64,000 nucleotides of DNA from MPNP01 sp026710155 (GCA_965200885.1 OZ241737.1:2046001-2110000); one strand, 5' to 3'; positions 9,489-18,918 are shown, counted from the first letter of the stretch. Made by a program: numbers and translations. Notes: a model not told the origin generated them from the sequence alone.

Positions 9489-10883
9489 ATGTCAAATACA
9501 AAATTCGATATGGTTGTTATCGGTACGGGTCCAGGAGGATATGTTTCGGCTATCAGGGGCAGTCAATTGGGTTTGAATGTTGCCGTTGTCGAAAGGGAGG
9601 ATTTGGGTGGTATTTGCTTGAATTGGGGCTGTATTCCCACCAAATCCATTCTCCGGTCGGCCGAGATTTTTCATTTGATGAATCGGGCTACTGAATTTGG
9701 TCTGAAGGCTGAAAATATTGATTTCGATCTGAATCAAATCATCAACCGCTCACGCAGCATAGCCAAGCAACTTTCGGGTGGGGTTACCCATCTTTTGAGA
9801 AAGAACAAGGTCACGGTATTCAATGGAGAAGCAAAATTTAAATCCAAGAATGAATTGCTGATTTCGGAATCCGGCAAGGAGACAAGCATAGCTGCCAAGA
9901 ATATCGTAATCGCTACTGGAGCCAGAGCAAGACAGGTTCCTGGATTGGAAGTTGATGGCAAGAATATCTGGGCCTACCGGGAAGCACTGCAACCGCCAAG
10001 GGTACCAAAAAAATTATTGGTGGTGGGCTCAGGTGCGATAGGAATAGAATTTGCCAGTTTCTTCAACTCAATCGGTTCCGAGACCACTGTTGTCGAGATG
10101 CTGGATACAATACTTCCTGTTGAAGACAGGGAGATTTCTGCCTTTGCCAAAAAACAATTTCAAAAGCATGGGATGACCATTATTGAAGGAGCACAGGTAA
10201 AGGGAACAAAAAAGGTCAAGGACGGTATCGAAGTTATCATCAAGGATACAAAAGGTGAAAGCAAGATAATCTTCGATACAATAATTTCGGCTGTGGGAAT
10301 TGTGGGAAATGTCGAAAACCTTAATTTGGAAGGAATAGGGGTCAAGGTGGACAGAACCCATATTGTCGTTGATGAGTTATGTCAGACTGGTGTTCCCAAT
10401 GTGTATGCCATAGGGGATGTGGCAGGTCCTCCATGGCTTGCCCACAAGGCTAGTCATGAGGGTGTGATGGTGGCTGAGATTATCGGAGGAGGCAAACCCC
10501 ATCCCATTGTTCCCAACTCCATTCCTGGTTGTACCTATTCCATGCCACAAATCGCATCCGTGGGATTGACGGAAGAAAAGTGCAAGGAAATGGGAATTAA
10601 ATACAAGGTTGGACGATTTCCCTTCATAGGAAACGGAAAAGCAATCGCCCTTGGTGAGTCAGAAGGCTTGATCAAGACAATCTTTGATGAAAAATCCGGC
10701 GAATTTCTTGGCGCCCATATGGTTGGTTCTGAAGTTACCGAATTGATCCAGGGTTATGTGGTTGGCAGACAGCTGGAAACAACAGAGTCAGAATTAATGG
10801 ATACGGTTTTCCCGCATCCAACCTTATCGGAAATGATGCATGAAAGTGTTCTCAACGCTTACGACAGGTCAATACACATCTAG
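9489..10883 (+). CDS. lpdA: Dihydrolipoyl dehydrogenase (E3)
   Basis: FAD- and NAD-dependent disulfide oxidoreductase that reoxidises lipoyl groups of 2-oxoacid dehydrogenase complexes; 464 residues. The FAD site is VVIGTGPGGYVSAIRG at the N-terminus, the redox disulfide is GGICLNWGCIPTKS, the NAD-binding motif is VVGSGAIGIEFASFF, and the second FAD motif is GVPNVYAIGDVAG. The C-terminal interface has HPTLSEMMHE, with the catalytic His-Glu pair. I prefer the ATG at 9489 over the upstream TTG because AAGGA sits at a good distance. No other 2-oxoacid dehydrogenase subunits are adjacent. Confidence 0.95.
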   Translation: MSNTKFDMVVIGTGPGGYVSAIRGSQLGLNVAVVEREDLGGICLNWGCIPTKSILRSAEIFHLMNRATEFGLKAENIDFDLNQIINRSRSIAKQLSGGVTHLLRKNKVTVFNGEAKFKSKNELLISESGKETSIAAKNIVIATGARARQVPGLEVDGKNIWAYREALQPPRVPKKLLVVGSGAIGIEFASFFNSIGSETTVVEMLDTILPVEDREISAFAKKQFQKHGMTIIEGAQVKGTKKVKDGIEVIIKDTKGESKIIFDTIISAVGIVGNVENLNLEGIGVKVDRTHIVVDELCQTGVPNVYAIGDVAGPPWLAHKASHEGVMVAEIIGGGKPHPIVPNSIPGCTYSMPQIASVGLTEEKCKEMGIKYKVGRFPFIGNGKAIALGESEGLIKTIFDEKSGEFLGAHMVGSEVTELIQGYVVGRQLETTESELMDTVFPHPTLSEMMHESVLNAYDRSIHI

Positions 10884-10888
10884 TATCA

Positions 10889-11012
10889 TGCCATTTCTCA
10901 AAAGTAACCATCAATAGGTATCTCCAAATTATTCTTCCAATTTGCTTGGTCTACAGTATCAACATACCTTTGTTAGTGACCTAAAGGTGTTGTTTTTGAG
11001 TGAGAAATGGTA
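10889..11012 (+). repeat. MITE family A, copy 1 (internally deleted)
   Basis: A 124 bp element that begins TGCCATTTCTCAAAAGTAAC and ends in GAGAAATGGTA, matching the ends of the 174 bp copies at 20881 and 30177. It lacks the middle-right ~40 bp and is diverged. It starts just 5 bp after the lpdA stop. Short size, imperfect terminal inverted repeats bounded by TA-like ends and absence of coding potential fit a non-autonomous Tc1/mariner-IS630-type MITE (inference). Confidence 0.8.
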
Positions 11013-11045
11013 TTAGTCATTAGAAAGTAATGATTCTTAAAATAA

Positions 11046-11231
11046 AGGGCACCTCTATTTAATTATTTAATGAGGTGAATCTAAAGTTTGGAACATTGAA
11101 TTTACCTATCCTGTGTCGGTAAGGAATTAGTTCTTTCCTTTCCCATAAGGACATTGGCTTTATCTTTAGCAAAAATTGGAGATATGGTAAATTCAATGAA
11201 TAGCTGTATAAAGACAATAAAGAGGTGCCCT
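11046..11231 (+). repeat. MITE family B with AGGGCACCTCT termini
   Basis: A 186 bp non-coding segment bounded by perfect 11 bp terminal inverted repeats, AGGGCACCTCT on the left and AGAGGTGCCCT on the right. The same left end occurs at 40054 in front of a transposase remnant, so this is probably a deletion derivative mobilised by that insertion sequence. No gene is visible inside. The remaining bases to the hsdS remnant (11232-11392) show nothing recognisable. Confidence 0.75.
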
Positions 11232-11392
11232 AAAGTAAGTCAATTTAGTACAAAATAAGTAATTTTTACCAAGTGACTTTTTCTAAAGTTTAGAAACCTA
11301 ATTTACCATAATTTTGGTTGTAAACTAAGGGGATTACATACTTGGATATGCAAGGTTTGCAATTTTCCTGCCGATCTGAATAATCCCACCTG

Positions 11393-11874
11393 ATGAAACC
11401 TGGAAATGTTGTAGATATCCTGATCGGAACCCAGCTGGACAAAGCCTCCATGGTCATGACAGGGGAGTATCCTGCCATGAACAGGGGTGTCAAGCCATCT
11501 GGCGGTCACAATCAATGCAGCCCCGAACCGGATTCCATTGCCATGAGCCAAGGCGGTGTGGATATCATGTCCATTCGGTCTTGGGCAGGGGCCCATTGTT
11601 TTGTTGCAGCGTCGAAAACGCCGGATGTTCTGACACGACAGCTGTTTCATGTATTCAAGAAGAGGCAGGGATTCTCACGGCATCCCAATCGGGAAGGGGA
11701 CATGCCATTCCGGGGTTTCGGAAGGAGGTTCTTGAAAATCTTGAAATCAGCCCTCCCCTCGAGGAACAGGTGGTGATTGTTGGAAAACTGGATTGCTGGC
11801 AGGAATTGAGGCAGAGGCAGTTTGAATACCATCTTGACAAACGGTGGATTGATTGCTTCAGGTGTGTGTATTGA
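11393..11874 (+). pseudogene. hsdS: Type I restriction specificity subunit (HsdS) remnant
   Basis: Fragment of the C-terminal half of an HsdS DNA-recognition subunit. One frame reads VVDILIGTQLDKASMVMTGE, then SIAMSQGG and WAGAHCFVAASKTPDVLT, where a few residues usually between SQGG and the WAGAH block are missing. After about 11660-11690 the match continues in another frame as HAIPGFRKEVLENLEISPPL followed by EEQVVIVGKLDCWQELRQRQFEY, the standard linker helix after an HsdS target-recognition domain. So there is at least one frameshift, an internal deletion and no N-terminal half. No hsdM or hsdR is in the window. It converges on the methyltransferase that follows. Confidence 0.75.
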
Positions 11875-11907
11875 AGTATGTAATTCCCCTAAACTAGTAA
11901 CAATAAG

Positions 11908-12984
11908 TTAACAGTTTTTATGAGCAATAAGTGATTGTTTAACTTGGCGAGCGATAACCTCTGCGAACTTGCAGGGAAGCGCATTTCCTACGATTTCACA
12001 TGCCCGTTCAAAAATTGTAGTCTCGAAGCGATAGTCGGAAGGAAAAGTCTGCAGCAATGCTGCTTCCCTAAGCGAGATAGTACGATTTTCATCTGGATGG
12101 CCAAACCTACCCTTGCTGAGAGTTGTACATCCTGCAGTAATGGTCCCTGAAGGTTTATCCCAATTCATCCTGCCGTATACATTTAAAAAGCCTTTATATC
12201 CATTGCGGTGACAAGGAGCACGTAGATTCTCTGGCAAATCTTCCCAAGTTCCACCTTCATGGGATTTTTTGAGGCGTTGTATATTTACTGGTGAGAGAGT
12301 TCGAACCACATGCCAATCAAAAGCCTGTGCACCTCCCATTTTTTTTGCCTCCGAAAAGGTAATTGGTTTTTCCATTCCTGAAATTGTGTCACGGACGGTT
12401 CTCCACTTTTTCTTATTGTTCTCACCAGTAATTGAGTGTGTCACATTAGGCATAGGTATTGAGAATCCTAGACCGGCAAGCATAACAAGCCTACGACGGC
12501 ATTGAGGAACACCATAGTCGGCAACCTGTAAAATCGAACAAGTGGGATTGTAACCTAGTTTTTTTAGTTGATCTAAAAGACCGTCCAAGAGTGATTGCCC
12601 CCGAGTTGCTAATCCCGGAACATTTTCCATCATAATCGCCCTTGGACGGAGTTCTTCAGCTAGCCGTCCAACTTCGTTGACTAGTTTGTTACGTTTATCC
12701 TCTCTGTGCCACTTGGCAGTAAGGCTTGAAAAACCTTGACATGGCGGGCAAGCAGCAAGAACATCGATCTCTCCTTTGGTAAATGGTGAAAGCATCAAAC
12801 CAGTAATTGTGCGTACATCTTGGCTAAAGACCTGCACTGATGGATGGTTAGCTTCAAATGTGGCAACAGCGTGTGGCTCTACTTCCACTGCGGCTAAGGT
12901 ATTAAATCCTGCCTCCTTTAGTCCGACCGCAAGCCCCCCCCCCCCTGAGAAGATTTCTATTGCACTAAATTGACCTTGAATCAT
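11908..12984 (-). CDS. DNA (cytosine-5-)-methyltransferase with a G12 tract in motif I
   Basis: C5-cytosine DNA methyltransferase, 358 residues. The SAM-binding motif I reads AIEIFSGGGGLAVGL, catalytic motif IV is CPPCQGFSS (Cys nucleophile), motif VI is IMMENVPGL, motif VIII covers VADYGVPQCRRRLVML, motif IX is LSLREAALLQTFP-like (SLREAALLQTFPSDY) and motif X is EIVGNALPCKFAEVIA. All catalytic motifs are intact. The four glycines of motif I are encoded by 12 consecutive G, so slippage of one base would destroy the protein near residue 16. Its start lies inside the last codons of the upstream GHKL-nuclease gene (20 bp overlap), so the two are translationally coupled and form one restriction-modification-like unit. 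Confidence 0.93.
   Translation of the reverse strand: MIQGQFSAIEIFSGGGGLAVGLKEAGFNTLAAVEVEPHAVATFEANHPSVQVFSQDVRTITGLMLSPFTKGEIDVLAACPPCQGFSSLTAKWHREDKRNKLVNEVGRLAEELRPRAIMMENVPGLATRGQSLLDGLLDQLKKLGYNPTCSILQVADYGVPQCRRRLVMLAGLGFSIPMPNVTHSITGENNKKKWRTVRDTISGMEKPITFSEAKKMGGAQAFDWHVVRTLSPVNIQRLKKSHEGGTWEDLPENLRAPCHRNGYKGFLNVYGRMNWDKPSGTITAGCTTLSKGRFGHPDENRTISLREAALLQTFPSDYRFETTIFERACEIVGNALPCKFAEVIARQVKQSLIAHKNC
12934..12945 (-). repeat. Mononucleotide G12 (C12 on + strand), candidate phase-variation tract
   Basis: Twelve consecutive C on the plus strand, read as GGG GGG GGG GGG on the coding strand and encoding Gly-Gly-Gly-Gly of methyltransferase motif I. The tract length is a multiple of three and keeps the gene in frame. 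Tracts of this length are typical contingency loci because replication slippage changes them often (established for other phase-variable methyltransferases); activity here is inference. Confidence 0.8.
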
Positions 12985-15136
12985 TTTTTACTGCCAGTTT
13001 TTTTTGCCTTTCCGCTTCATCAAGAAAATCTTTGTGGATTTTTCTTGTTCTAAAGAGGAAATCCCTCCATGTAATATGTTCTAAAGTTTTGTCTTTTTCG
13101 TAAGATTTGAATGCTTGTAATTGAGACCTACTTAGCCCGATTTCATCACAAACCAATGTTACCGAATATTTCTTGAAAGTGTCCTTGAATACCTTATTGT
13201 TTTCAAGGAAATTACCCATCTCGTCAATGTAGAGTTGGATACGGTCCCACTCGTTATTCACAAGTTTATGTTTGGGGCGTTTGATTTCAATAATCTGGAG
13301 TCCAGAATCATCTGCCGATAGAACGAAGTCTGGTCTTTTTTTCCCAACAGATTCCTCGAATGGTGTTAAATTTATAATATTTCCAGTTTGTTCATGAAAG
13401 AACTTTTCAAATTCCTCCCTGATGGTTGAGAGTGATTTGTTCGCTGTAATTGGAGACCAAAACGGATTAATTAGCCAAGGTGCTTCTTCAATTGTTTTTT
13501 GGAGTTCATTTTCAAGTGAAGCCTTTTCATCTTTTAGGGTATTAATACGCTCTATTACCTTGACTCTTTTCTCTGCAATCATACCATACGATGATAATTC
13601 AGCAACTCTTGCTGTTCGAAGGATAGTTGCCATTACTTCAATTGCAGTCTCCTCCTGACTAGCCGCTTGTTTTAGTGAGTAATCTAGTATAACATGAGGA
13701 CCGAGTGTAAGGCTATACTTTACAAGCGAATTCACATAGGCTTTGTCCTTTGCCTCTTCTAGTCGCAAACGCTCGCCCATTAACTTTGCTAATTCCATAG
13801 ATTTATCACGTATACCCTTCCACCGATCTCCGGGATAAGCTTCATTGACTCTTTCCTTGACTTTACCTGTTTCAAGAAACACTTTCCAAGCCCTCTTTTT
13901 CTCTTGTCCAAGTGAACGCTTTCCAACTATAGTAACTATGTTTTGACCCCATGTCTCGAACTTGCTAGCAAGTTCATGAGACCAGAGAATATCTCGGCGG
14001 TCTGTTAGGATTAGATCTTCTTCTCTGTCAAGCCAGTCCGCATGAATCTCACCTACAAGATAGCTACGTATGGTATTCTCCCCAGTAAATCCAGACTTTC
14101 GGTTGAATACAGCTGTTTGAGCTGCAATTTTCCCACGACAGTAAATTCGGATTCCTGCCATAAGGTCGTCTCTGTAGGATTCTTTTGCATATGCAATCCA
14201 TCCTTTTATTGGATAAAATTTACCGTTAGAACTGAACCCAGCTGAAATACCTTCAACAATATTATCATTGTCATCTTTTGCTGGGAACTGATCTTTTTGT
14301 AGAATATCAACTACCTCCATAGTGGGTCCATTGAAAGAGATCTTGGTGTTGGGCATTGTATCGATATTAAAACCTCCTACAAACATCTCATTATCATTTG
14401 GGTCGAGTCCTGTGTTTGTATCCACTAACTTGATTTTCCAGTTTTCTGAAGCAAGGCCAAATCTGTATGCTAGCTGGCGAGAAAAAGTTTTCATATCTGG
14501 TACCTTTCTACGGTAAAATTTTGAAAGGATTATTTTTGTACCAGGATTTGGTTGTAATGTTTCATCAAGAGGTCCGACTTTCGGTAAATAGGGTTTTTCC
14601 TCGTCATTTAAGATGTCACTTAGTTTCATTCTAAAATGTGCTGTAAGGTAACCCTGTATTTCTTTATCTTCATGGTTAAGACCAAAGATTTTGTTACCTC
14701 CTGAGGAAATCACCTCCAGCTCTTCGCAGATACCAAATGGAGCAAGTTTACCCACACCTTTGCGCCCCATTACGGACCTATTAAATTTCAGAGATTTGTC
14801 ACCACGTGAATCTTTGCGCCGTTCACCTCCTACCTTGAGAAAGAAATCATTCACGACATTGGGTTGCATACCGTGCCCATTATCATGAACAGTAATTGTG
14901 TATCCATTGTCAGAAATATTCCCATCAGATATCGAGGCAAGAAACTTACCCATCGGAGCCTCTATAGTAACTTGCTCGGCATCAGCATCATAACCGTTTG
15001 CAACAAGTTCGGCAATTACTGCGGAAACCTTATCGTATAATTTCACTCCAAGCTTGTCTACAGTCATTCTGGAAATCGTCATCTTGTACTTTGTATTATC
15101 ATCTGCAACCATGCTTAGCCCAGCACTCTGATCCAT
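12965..15136 (-). CDS. GHKL (MORC/Hsp90-like) ATPase fused to a PD-(D/E)XK-like nuclease domain
   Basis: A 723-residue two-domain protein. The N-terminal Bergerat ATPase has N-box VIAELVANGYDADAEQV, G1 VHDNGHGM and G2 GRKGVGKLAPFGI within the first ~135 residues. After a helical middle region rich in Lys and Glu, the C-terminal ~130 residues carry RPDFVLSADDSGLQIIEIKR, with the D...E-x-K spacing of a restriction-type nuclease core. GHKL ATPases next to cytosine methyltransferases are a known class of restriction-modification locus. The likely start is the ATG at 15136, preceded by AGAGG at good spacing; a longer frame upstream lacks such a site. It is transcribed ahead of the methyltransferase and overlaps it by 20 bp. 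Confidence 0.85.
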   Translation of the reverse strand: MDQSAGLSMVADDNTKYKMTISRMTVDKLGVKLYDKVSAVIAELVANGYDADAEQVTIEAPMGKFLASISDGNISDNGYTITVHDNGHGMQPNVVNDFFLKVGGERRKDSRGDKSLKFNRSVMGRKGVGKLAPFGICEELEVISSGGNKIFGLNHEDKEIQGYLTAHFRMKLSDILNDEEKPYLPKVGPLDETLQPNPGTKIILSKFYRRKVPDMKTFSRQLAYRFGLASENWKIKLVDTNTGLDPNDNEMFVGGFNIDTMPNTKISFNGPTMEVVDILQKDQFPAKDDNDNIVEGISAGFSSNGKFYPIKGWIAYAKESYRDDLMAGIRIYCRGKIAAQTAVFNRKSGFTGENTIRSYLVGEIHADWLDREEDLILTDRRDILWSHELASKFETWGQNIVTIVGKRSLGQEKKRAWKVFLETGKVKERVNEAYPGDRWKGIRDKSMELAKLMGERLRLEEAKDKAYVNSLVKYSLTLGPHVILDYSLKQAASQEETAIEVMATILRTARVAELSSYGMIAEKRVKVIERINTLKDEKASLENELQKTIEEAPWLINPFWSPITANKSLSTIREEFEKFFHEQTGNIINLTPFEESVGKKRPDFVLSADDSGLQIIEIKRPKHKLVNNEWDRIQLYIDEMGNFLENNKVFKDTFKKYSVTLVCDEIGLSRSQLQAFKSYEKDKTLEHITWRDFLFRTRKIHKDFLDEAERQKKLAVKNDSRSI

Positions 15137-15612
15137 TATACTTAACCTCTTCCTAATTATTATCTGTGTTAAGGGTTCAAAAACTATTGTCAAATTTTCT
15201 TTAATGAACCAAGGTGTTTGATAAAAAATGTTTCAAAATTAGTCAATAAAAGAAAATGCTTGGGGAATATATACTTGTTTTCCTATTTTCTTATTTCTTG
15301 AATAAAGTCTTCAAACCCAACGAGAACTGCACCTGTGATATTGCGAGGAGTTTTCAATTATTAAGGACTATCCCCAGAATTCTGCCAAGGCCGTAACGGA
15401 GCAATTGCAAAAGAGGAATTGACAGTTGATGGAAAAAAGAAATCGGATAAAATTGTTTGGCGTGAAACAAGTACATATTCTCCAAATGTTTAAATGAGAG
15501 ATTCACATAAGTTGTTATCGCTCTAATAGGGTTTTTAGAGTTTTGCTTTACTGGAGATTCACAAAATCTCCTATTTCTTCGGTGGCATTCTTGTAGAAAA
15601 CAATGAAAGAGG
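15137..15612. other. Non-coding AT-rich spacer
   Basis: This 476 bp stretch lies upstream of the minus-strand GHKL-nuclease gene and must hold its promoter. It is AT-rich. I see no convincing coding frame, tRNA or inverted-repeat element in it until the start of the family C repeat at 15613. Confidence 0.5.
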
Positions 15613-15785
15613 GTAACTATCTAGGTTGGAAACCTGTCAATATATCGAATTTCAGTAGATTTTTTGTCTATATGTTGAGGGGTTTAGAATTTTATAGACA
15701 AAATGTAAAGAATTGTACAGAAAAATATATTGGGAAATTCCGATTTTATCTATTTTCAGGGCACTCAGGATACCTGAATAGTTAC
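15613..15785 (-). repeat. MITE family C, left copy
   Basis: About 173 bp, starting GTAACTATCTAGGTTGG and ending ACCTGAATAGTTAC. Read in reverse complement it matches the element at 20676-20850 along its whole length, with scattered substitutions. The termini resemble the inverted repeat GTAACTATTCAGGTAT, more eroded on the left. A 68-codon frame starting at 15603 falls almost wholly inside this repeat and is not a gene. The right end is 25 bp before the TRAP permease start. Confidence 0.75.
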
Positions 15786-15810
15786 GAAAGAAGAAATATT
15801 CAAATCTGAA

Positions 15811-17916
15811 ATGGCCTCAGATACTGAAAACAAGCAACCAAGAGCATCCTCCAATGGATTGAAAATAAAATTTGAAAACTTCCTATGTGTTATTTTTACT
15901 CTGGTTATCCTGATTTATTCAGCATCAGGCTCCATATCAGAATTCGTTCGATGGTTCATAGAAATCACTACAAGTGACTTTACGGAATTATCCAGGAGGG
16001 AACAACGGATTCTGTTCCGTGAACATTGGATGGGAGCTGCCTACAGATCATTTGAGCGAGGATTTTTGCTTCCAACCGGTCTGATTTTAGGTCTCCCCAT
16101 AATTCTATCCTTTGCCATAACCTTGATCACACTCCACAAATCTTCCCGCCTGAATTGGTTGGACTGGGCATTAACCTTTGTTTCGTCAGTTGTGTTCCTG
16201 TTGTGGATCGGGAAATTGTTCTCGATCGATGCCGGAATTCTACCTTCGGCAACATCTGCCGATTACCTGTTGTTTCCCATTGCAACAATAATCACCCTCT
16301 ATCTTACCTACAGGTATTTTGGTGCATTTATAGTTGCATTCTGTGTGTTCTGGATATTGTATTTTTTTGTACGGGGTTATCTTCCTGAATGGACTGGAAT
16401 ATTTGCTGGTTCAAGTTCAACCATTGAACAAAGCCTGCGATCCATGGTTCTCAATTTCTGGTCCCAGACAGGTGGTATGTTCGGCCAACCGTTGCAGGTT
16501 GTTTCAGGAAATGTTCTGATATTCATCGTTTTTGGTTCGGTACTAATGGCTTCAGGTGCTGGTGAACTCCTGATGAAAATTGCCAACAGACTCACCGGTG
16601 GATTGACTGGTGGGGCAGCCCACGCCGCAGTTGCCAGTTCGGCATTGTTTGGAACACTCTCAGGTGCCGCCATATCCAACGTTGTTTCCACAGGCACGAT
16701 GACTATCCCGGTTATCAAGAAATCAGGTTTCAAGCCAGCTTTTGCAGGCGCGGTTGAGGCTTCAGCCTCAACTGGTGGACAAATCATGCCTCCAGTCATG
16801 GGGGTGGTTGCCTTCTTTGTAGCTGGACAAATCGGTTTGGAATACCGTTACATTGTCGTAGCTGCAATTGTACCGGCGATATTTTATTATTTGGGCACCT
16901 TCCTGACCATTTATTTTGAAGCAAGAAAAAAGGGAATAGGGCCCTTGCCCCAAGAAAGCAGGCCGGGTTTGAACCGCCTGGAACAGATCAGATGCCTTGT
17001 TTTCATTATCCCTTTGAGTGTGCTTTCCTATTTTCTGTTTGTTCAACCATCGGTTCCCAAGGCAGGATTTTACGGTTTCATTACCGCCATAACCTGTTCA
17101 CTTGTATTGTTTCCTGATTTTCGTTCCTGGTCCAAAATATACAATGCATTCGTCACAGCAGGCCGAATGGCTGCTTCCATAACCGTAATCGTGGCAGCAA
17201 TTGGCCTTATTGTAGGGTTGATTCAGGTATCGGGATTCAGCGGTAGGTTGTCACTGCTTCTGGCTCAGGCAGCAAGTGGTCCACTGTTCATCGTGTTGAT
17301 TGTTCTGGCCTTGGGTTCAATAGCACTTGGTATGGGACTTCCACCCGGTGCTACGTATTTCATAATCGTTATCGCACTTTCATCGGGTATTGATGCTGTT
17401 GGAATTCCTCTTTTGTCACTGCATTTGTTTGTCGTCTATTTTGCGGTGATTTCAACCGTAACTCCCCCGGTGGCATTGGCGGCATTTGCGGCAGCCCCCA
17501 TTGCCGGTGCCGATCCAATCAAAACCGGTCTGAGTGCGGCAAGGTTGTCTCTGGCCGGGTTCTTGATACCATTCATATTTGTTTATCATCCTTCGGTTAT
17601 CTACAAACTGCAGACACTTTTCGAATGGTTTGAGGGAGAGGTCGTGGATTCTCCAGCGATGATAGATATTTCGACTGTCGGCTGGGGCGAATTGGGATGG
17701 ATCATATTGGCCTTTGTCGTGGCGATGTGGTTGCTTGCATCTGCTCTGGCCGGCTTTGACAAGCGGGAACTGAATCTTCTGGAAAGATTGGTCAGAACCA
17801 TAATTGGCATTGCACTTCTTATTCCAGATTATACAATCGCTTTTATTGGGTTGGGGATTGCCTTATTAATTCTGTTTTTTCACAGAATTCAATTATGGAA
17901 AGTCAAACAAAATTAG
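15811..17916 (+). CDS. TRAP transporter permease, 4TM/12TM fusion (TAXI type)
   Basis: A 701-residue membrane protein in which the small DctQ-like subunit (about residues 1-200, four or more spans) is fused to the large DctM-like subunit. The DctM part shows GGLTGGAAHAAVASSALFGT, then SGAAISNVVSTGTMTIP and EASASTGGQIMPPVMGVVAFF. A second repeat half carries LGMGLPPGATYFI and TPPVALAAFAAAPIAGADP. These are the hallmarks of the fused permeases that work with TAXI-type binding proteins, and one follows 24 bp downstream. It uses ion-coupled uptake of carboxylate-like substrates; the actual substrate is not deducible. Confidence 0.92.
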   Translation: MASDTENKQPRASSNGLKIKFENFLCVIFTLVILIYSASGSISEFVRWFIEITTSDFTELSRREQRILFREHWMGAAYRSFERGFLLPTGLILGLPIILSFAITLITLHKSSRLNWLDWALTFVSSVVFLLWIGKLFSIDAGILPSATSADYLLFPIATIITLYLTYRYFGAFIVAFCVFWILYFFVRGYLPEWTGIFAGSSSTIEQSLRSMVLNFWSQTGGMFGQPLQVVSGNVLIFIVFGSVLMASGAGELLMKIANRLTGGLTGGAAHAAVASSALFGTLSGAAISNVVSTGTMTIPVIKKSGFKPAFAGAVEASASTGGQIMPPVMGVVAFFVAGQIGLEYRYIVVAAIVPAIFYYLGTFLTIYFEARKKGIGPLPQESRPGLNRLEQIRCLVFIIPLSVLSYFLFVQPSVPKAGFYGFITAITCSLVLFPDFRSWSKIYNAFVTAGRMAASITVIVAAIGLIVGLIQVSGFSGRLSLLLAQAASGPLFIVLIVLALGSIALGMGLPPGATYFIIVIALSSGIDAVGIPLLSLHLFVVYFAVISTVTPPVALAAFAAAPIAGADPIKTGLSAARLSLAGFLIPFIFVYHPSVIYKLQTLFEWFEGEVVDSPAMIDISTVGWGELGWIILAFVVAMWLLASALAGFDKRELNLLERLVRTIIGIALLIPDYTIAFIGLGIALLILFFHRIQLWKVKQN

Positions 17917-17940
17917 TGGAAAAACAATTTAGGAGGAAAA

Positions 17941-18918
17941 ATGAAAAATAGATTTATTGCGGTCTTGATCGCTACTTGCTTTCTGGCAATTTCTGCCAGT
18001 GCCCAAAATCAAACCTTGAGGATGGCAACCATTGCACCAAGCCTTGGTGCTGCCATTACCATGGCAACATTTGCAAATATTGTGACAGACAATGTGGATG
18101 GTATTGAAATTGAGGTATCAGGTGGTGGAGCTGCCACGTTGCATATGATGGAAGTAGCCCGTGGAAATCTGGAATTGTCCATGACATCACCTGTGGTTTA
18201 CAATTTGATGGCCGGTGGCAGGGCCATGTATGCCCAGGAAGAGGAAGCCCCCGAGCTTGCCAAGAATCTCAGACTATTGATGTGGTATCCCTATGGTCAA
18301 TACCATTTTGCAGTTCGGGCAGATAGTGATATAGAATTGTTGGATGACATTGAGGGTGCCTCGGTATTTCTTGGTCCTGTTGGTGGAGGTGCCTTCAATG
18401 CCGCCAAAGGTTGGGTCGAGGCAACGACTGGCTTGGTGGCGAATGAGGATTATGAAGCCATCAAGGCCAACTGGGTTACAGGATTTCAGGCGTTTCTGGA
18501 TGGCAAGATCGATGTATATGTCAATGGTTGCATAGATCCATGTGGCCAATTCATCCAGTTTACCGAAACTGAAAACATTCGGTTTATCGGTCCCGAAAGT
18601 TCAGAAGATGAAGCCGTGGAAAAATGGCTTGGCCCATTCCGCTATATCGATATGGTAGAAGCGGGTCGATATGAGGGACAGGTAAATGACTCGGCTGTTG
18701 CTTCATTCAATACGGCCGTTGGAATTGCTGTCAGGGCCGATGTGGATGATGAAACCGTCTATCAGATCACCAAGGGTTTTTGGGAAAACATTGAGCAGGT
18801 TACATCAACCGCCCCATGGGCCAAGGCATTGGATGTGAATTTTGCAGCCACGCAAAGAGGTCAAATTCAACTGCATCCTGGCGCAGAACGCTATTACAAA
18901 GAAGCAGGTGCCCTATAG
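17941..18918 (+). CDS. TRAP transporter TAXI-family solute-binding protein
   Basis: A 325-residue periplasmic binding protein with a Sec signal peptide; the hydrophobic core VLIATCFLAISASA is followed by a likely cleavage after ASA. The mature protein begins with RMATIAPSLGAAITMATFAN and shows the TAXI-type lobes, with AKGWVEATTGL and VNGCIDPCGQF in the middle. A strong Shine-Dalgarno AGGAGG at 17931-17936 precedes the ATG. It is paired with the fused permease just upstream and supplies the substrate. The gene is a normal length and looks intact. Confidence 0.92.
   Translation: MKNRFIAVLIATCFLAISASAQNQTLRMATIAPSLGAAITMATFANIVTDNVDGIEIEVSGGGAATLHMMEVARGNLELSMTSPVVYNLMAGGRAMYAQEEEAPELAKNLRLLMWYPYGQYHFAVRADSDIELLDDIEGASVFLGPVGGGAFNAAKGWVEATTGLVANEDYEAIKANWVTGFQAFLDGKIDVYVNGCIDPCGQFIQFTETENIRFIGPESSEDEAVEKWLGPFRYIDMVEAGRYEGQVNDSAVASFNTAVGIAVRADVDDETVYQITKGFWENIEQVTSTAPWAKALDVNFAATQRGQIQLHPGAERYYKEAGAL

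Noticed and set aside
15603..15809. A 68-codon open frame before the TRAP permease
   Set aside because: Almost wholly inside the family C repeat, and its inverted copy at 20676 does not conserve it.
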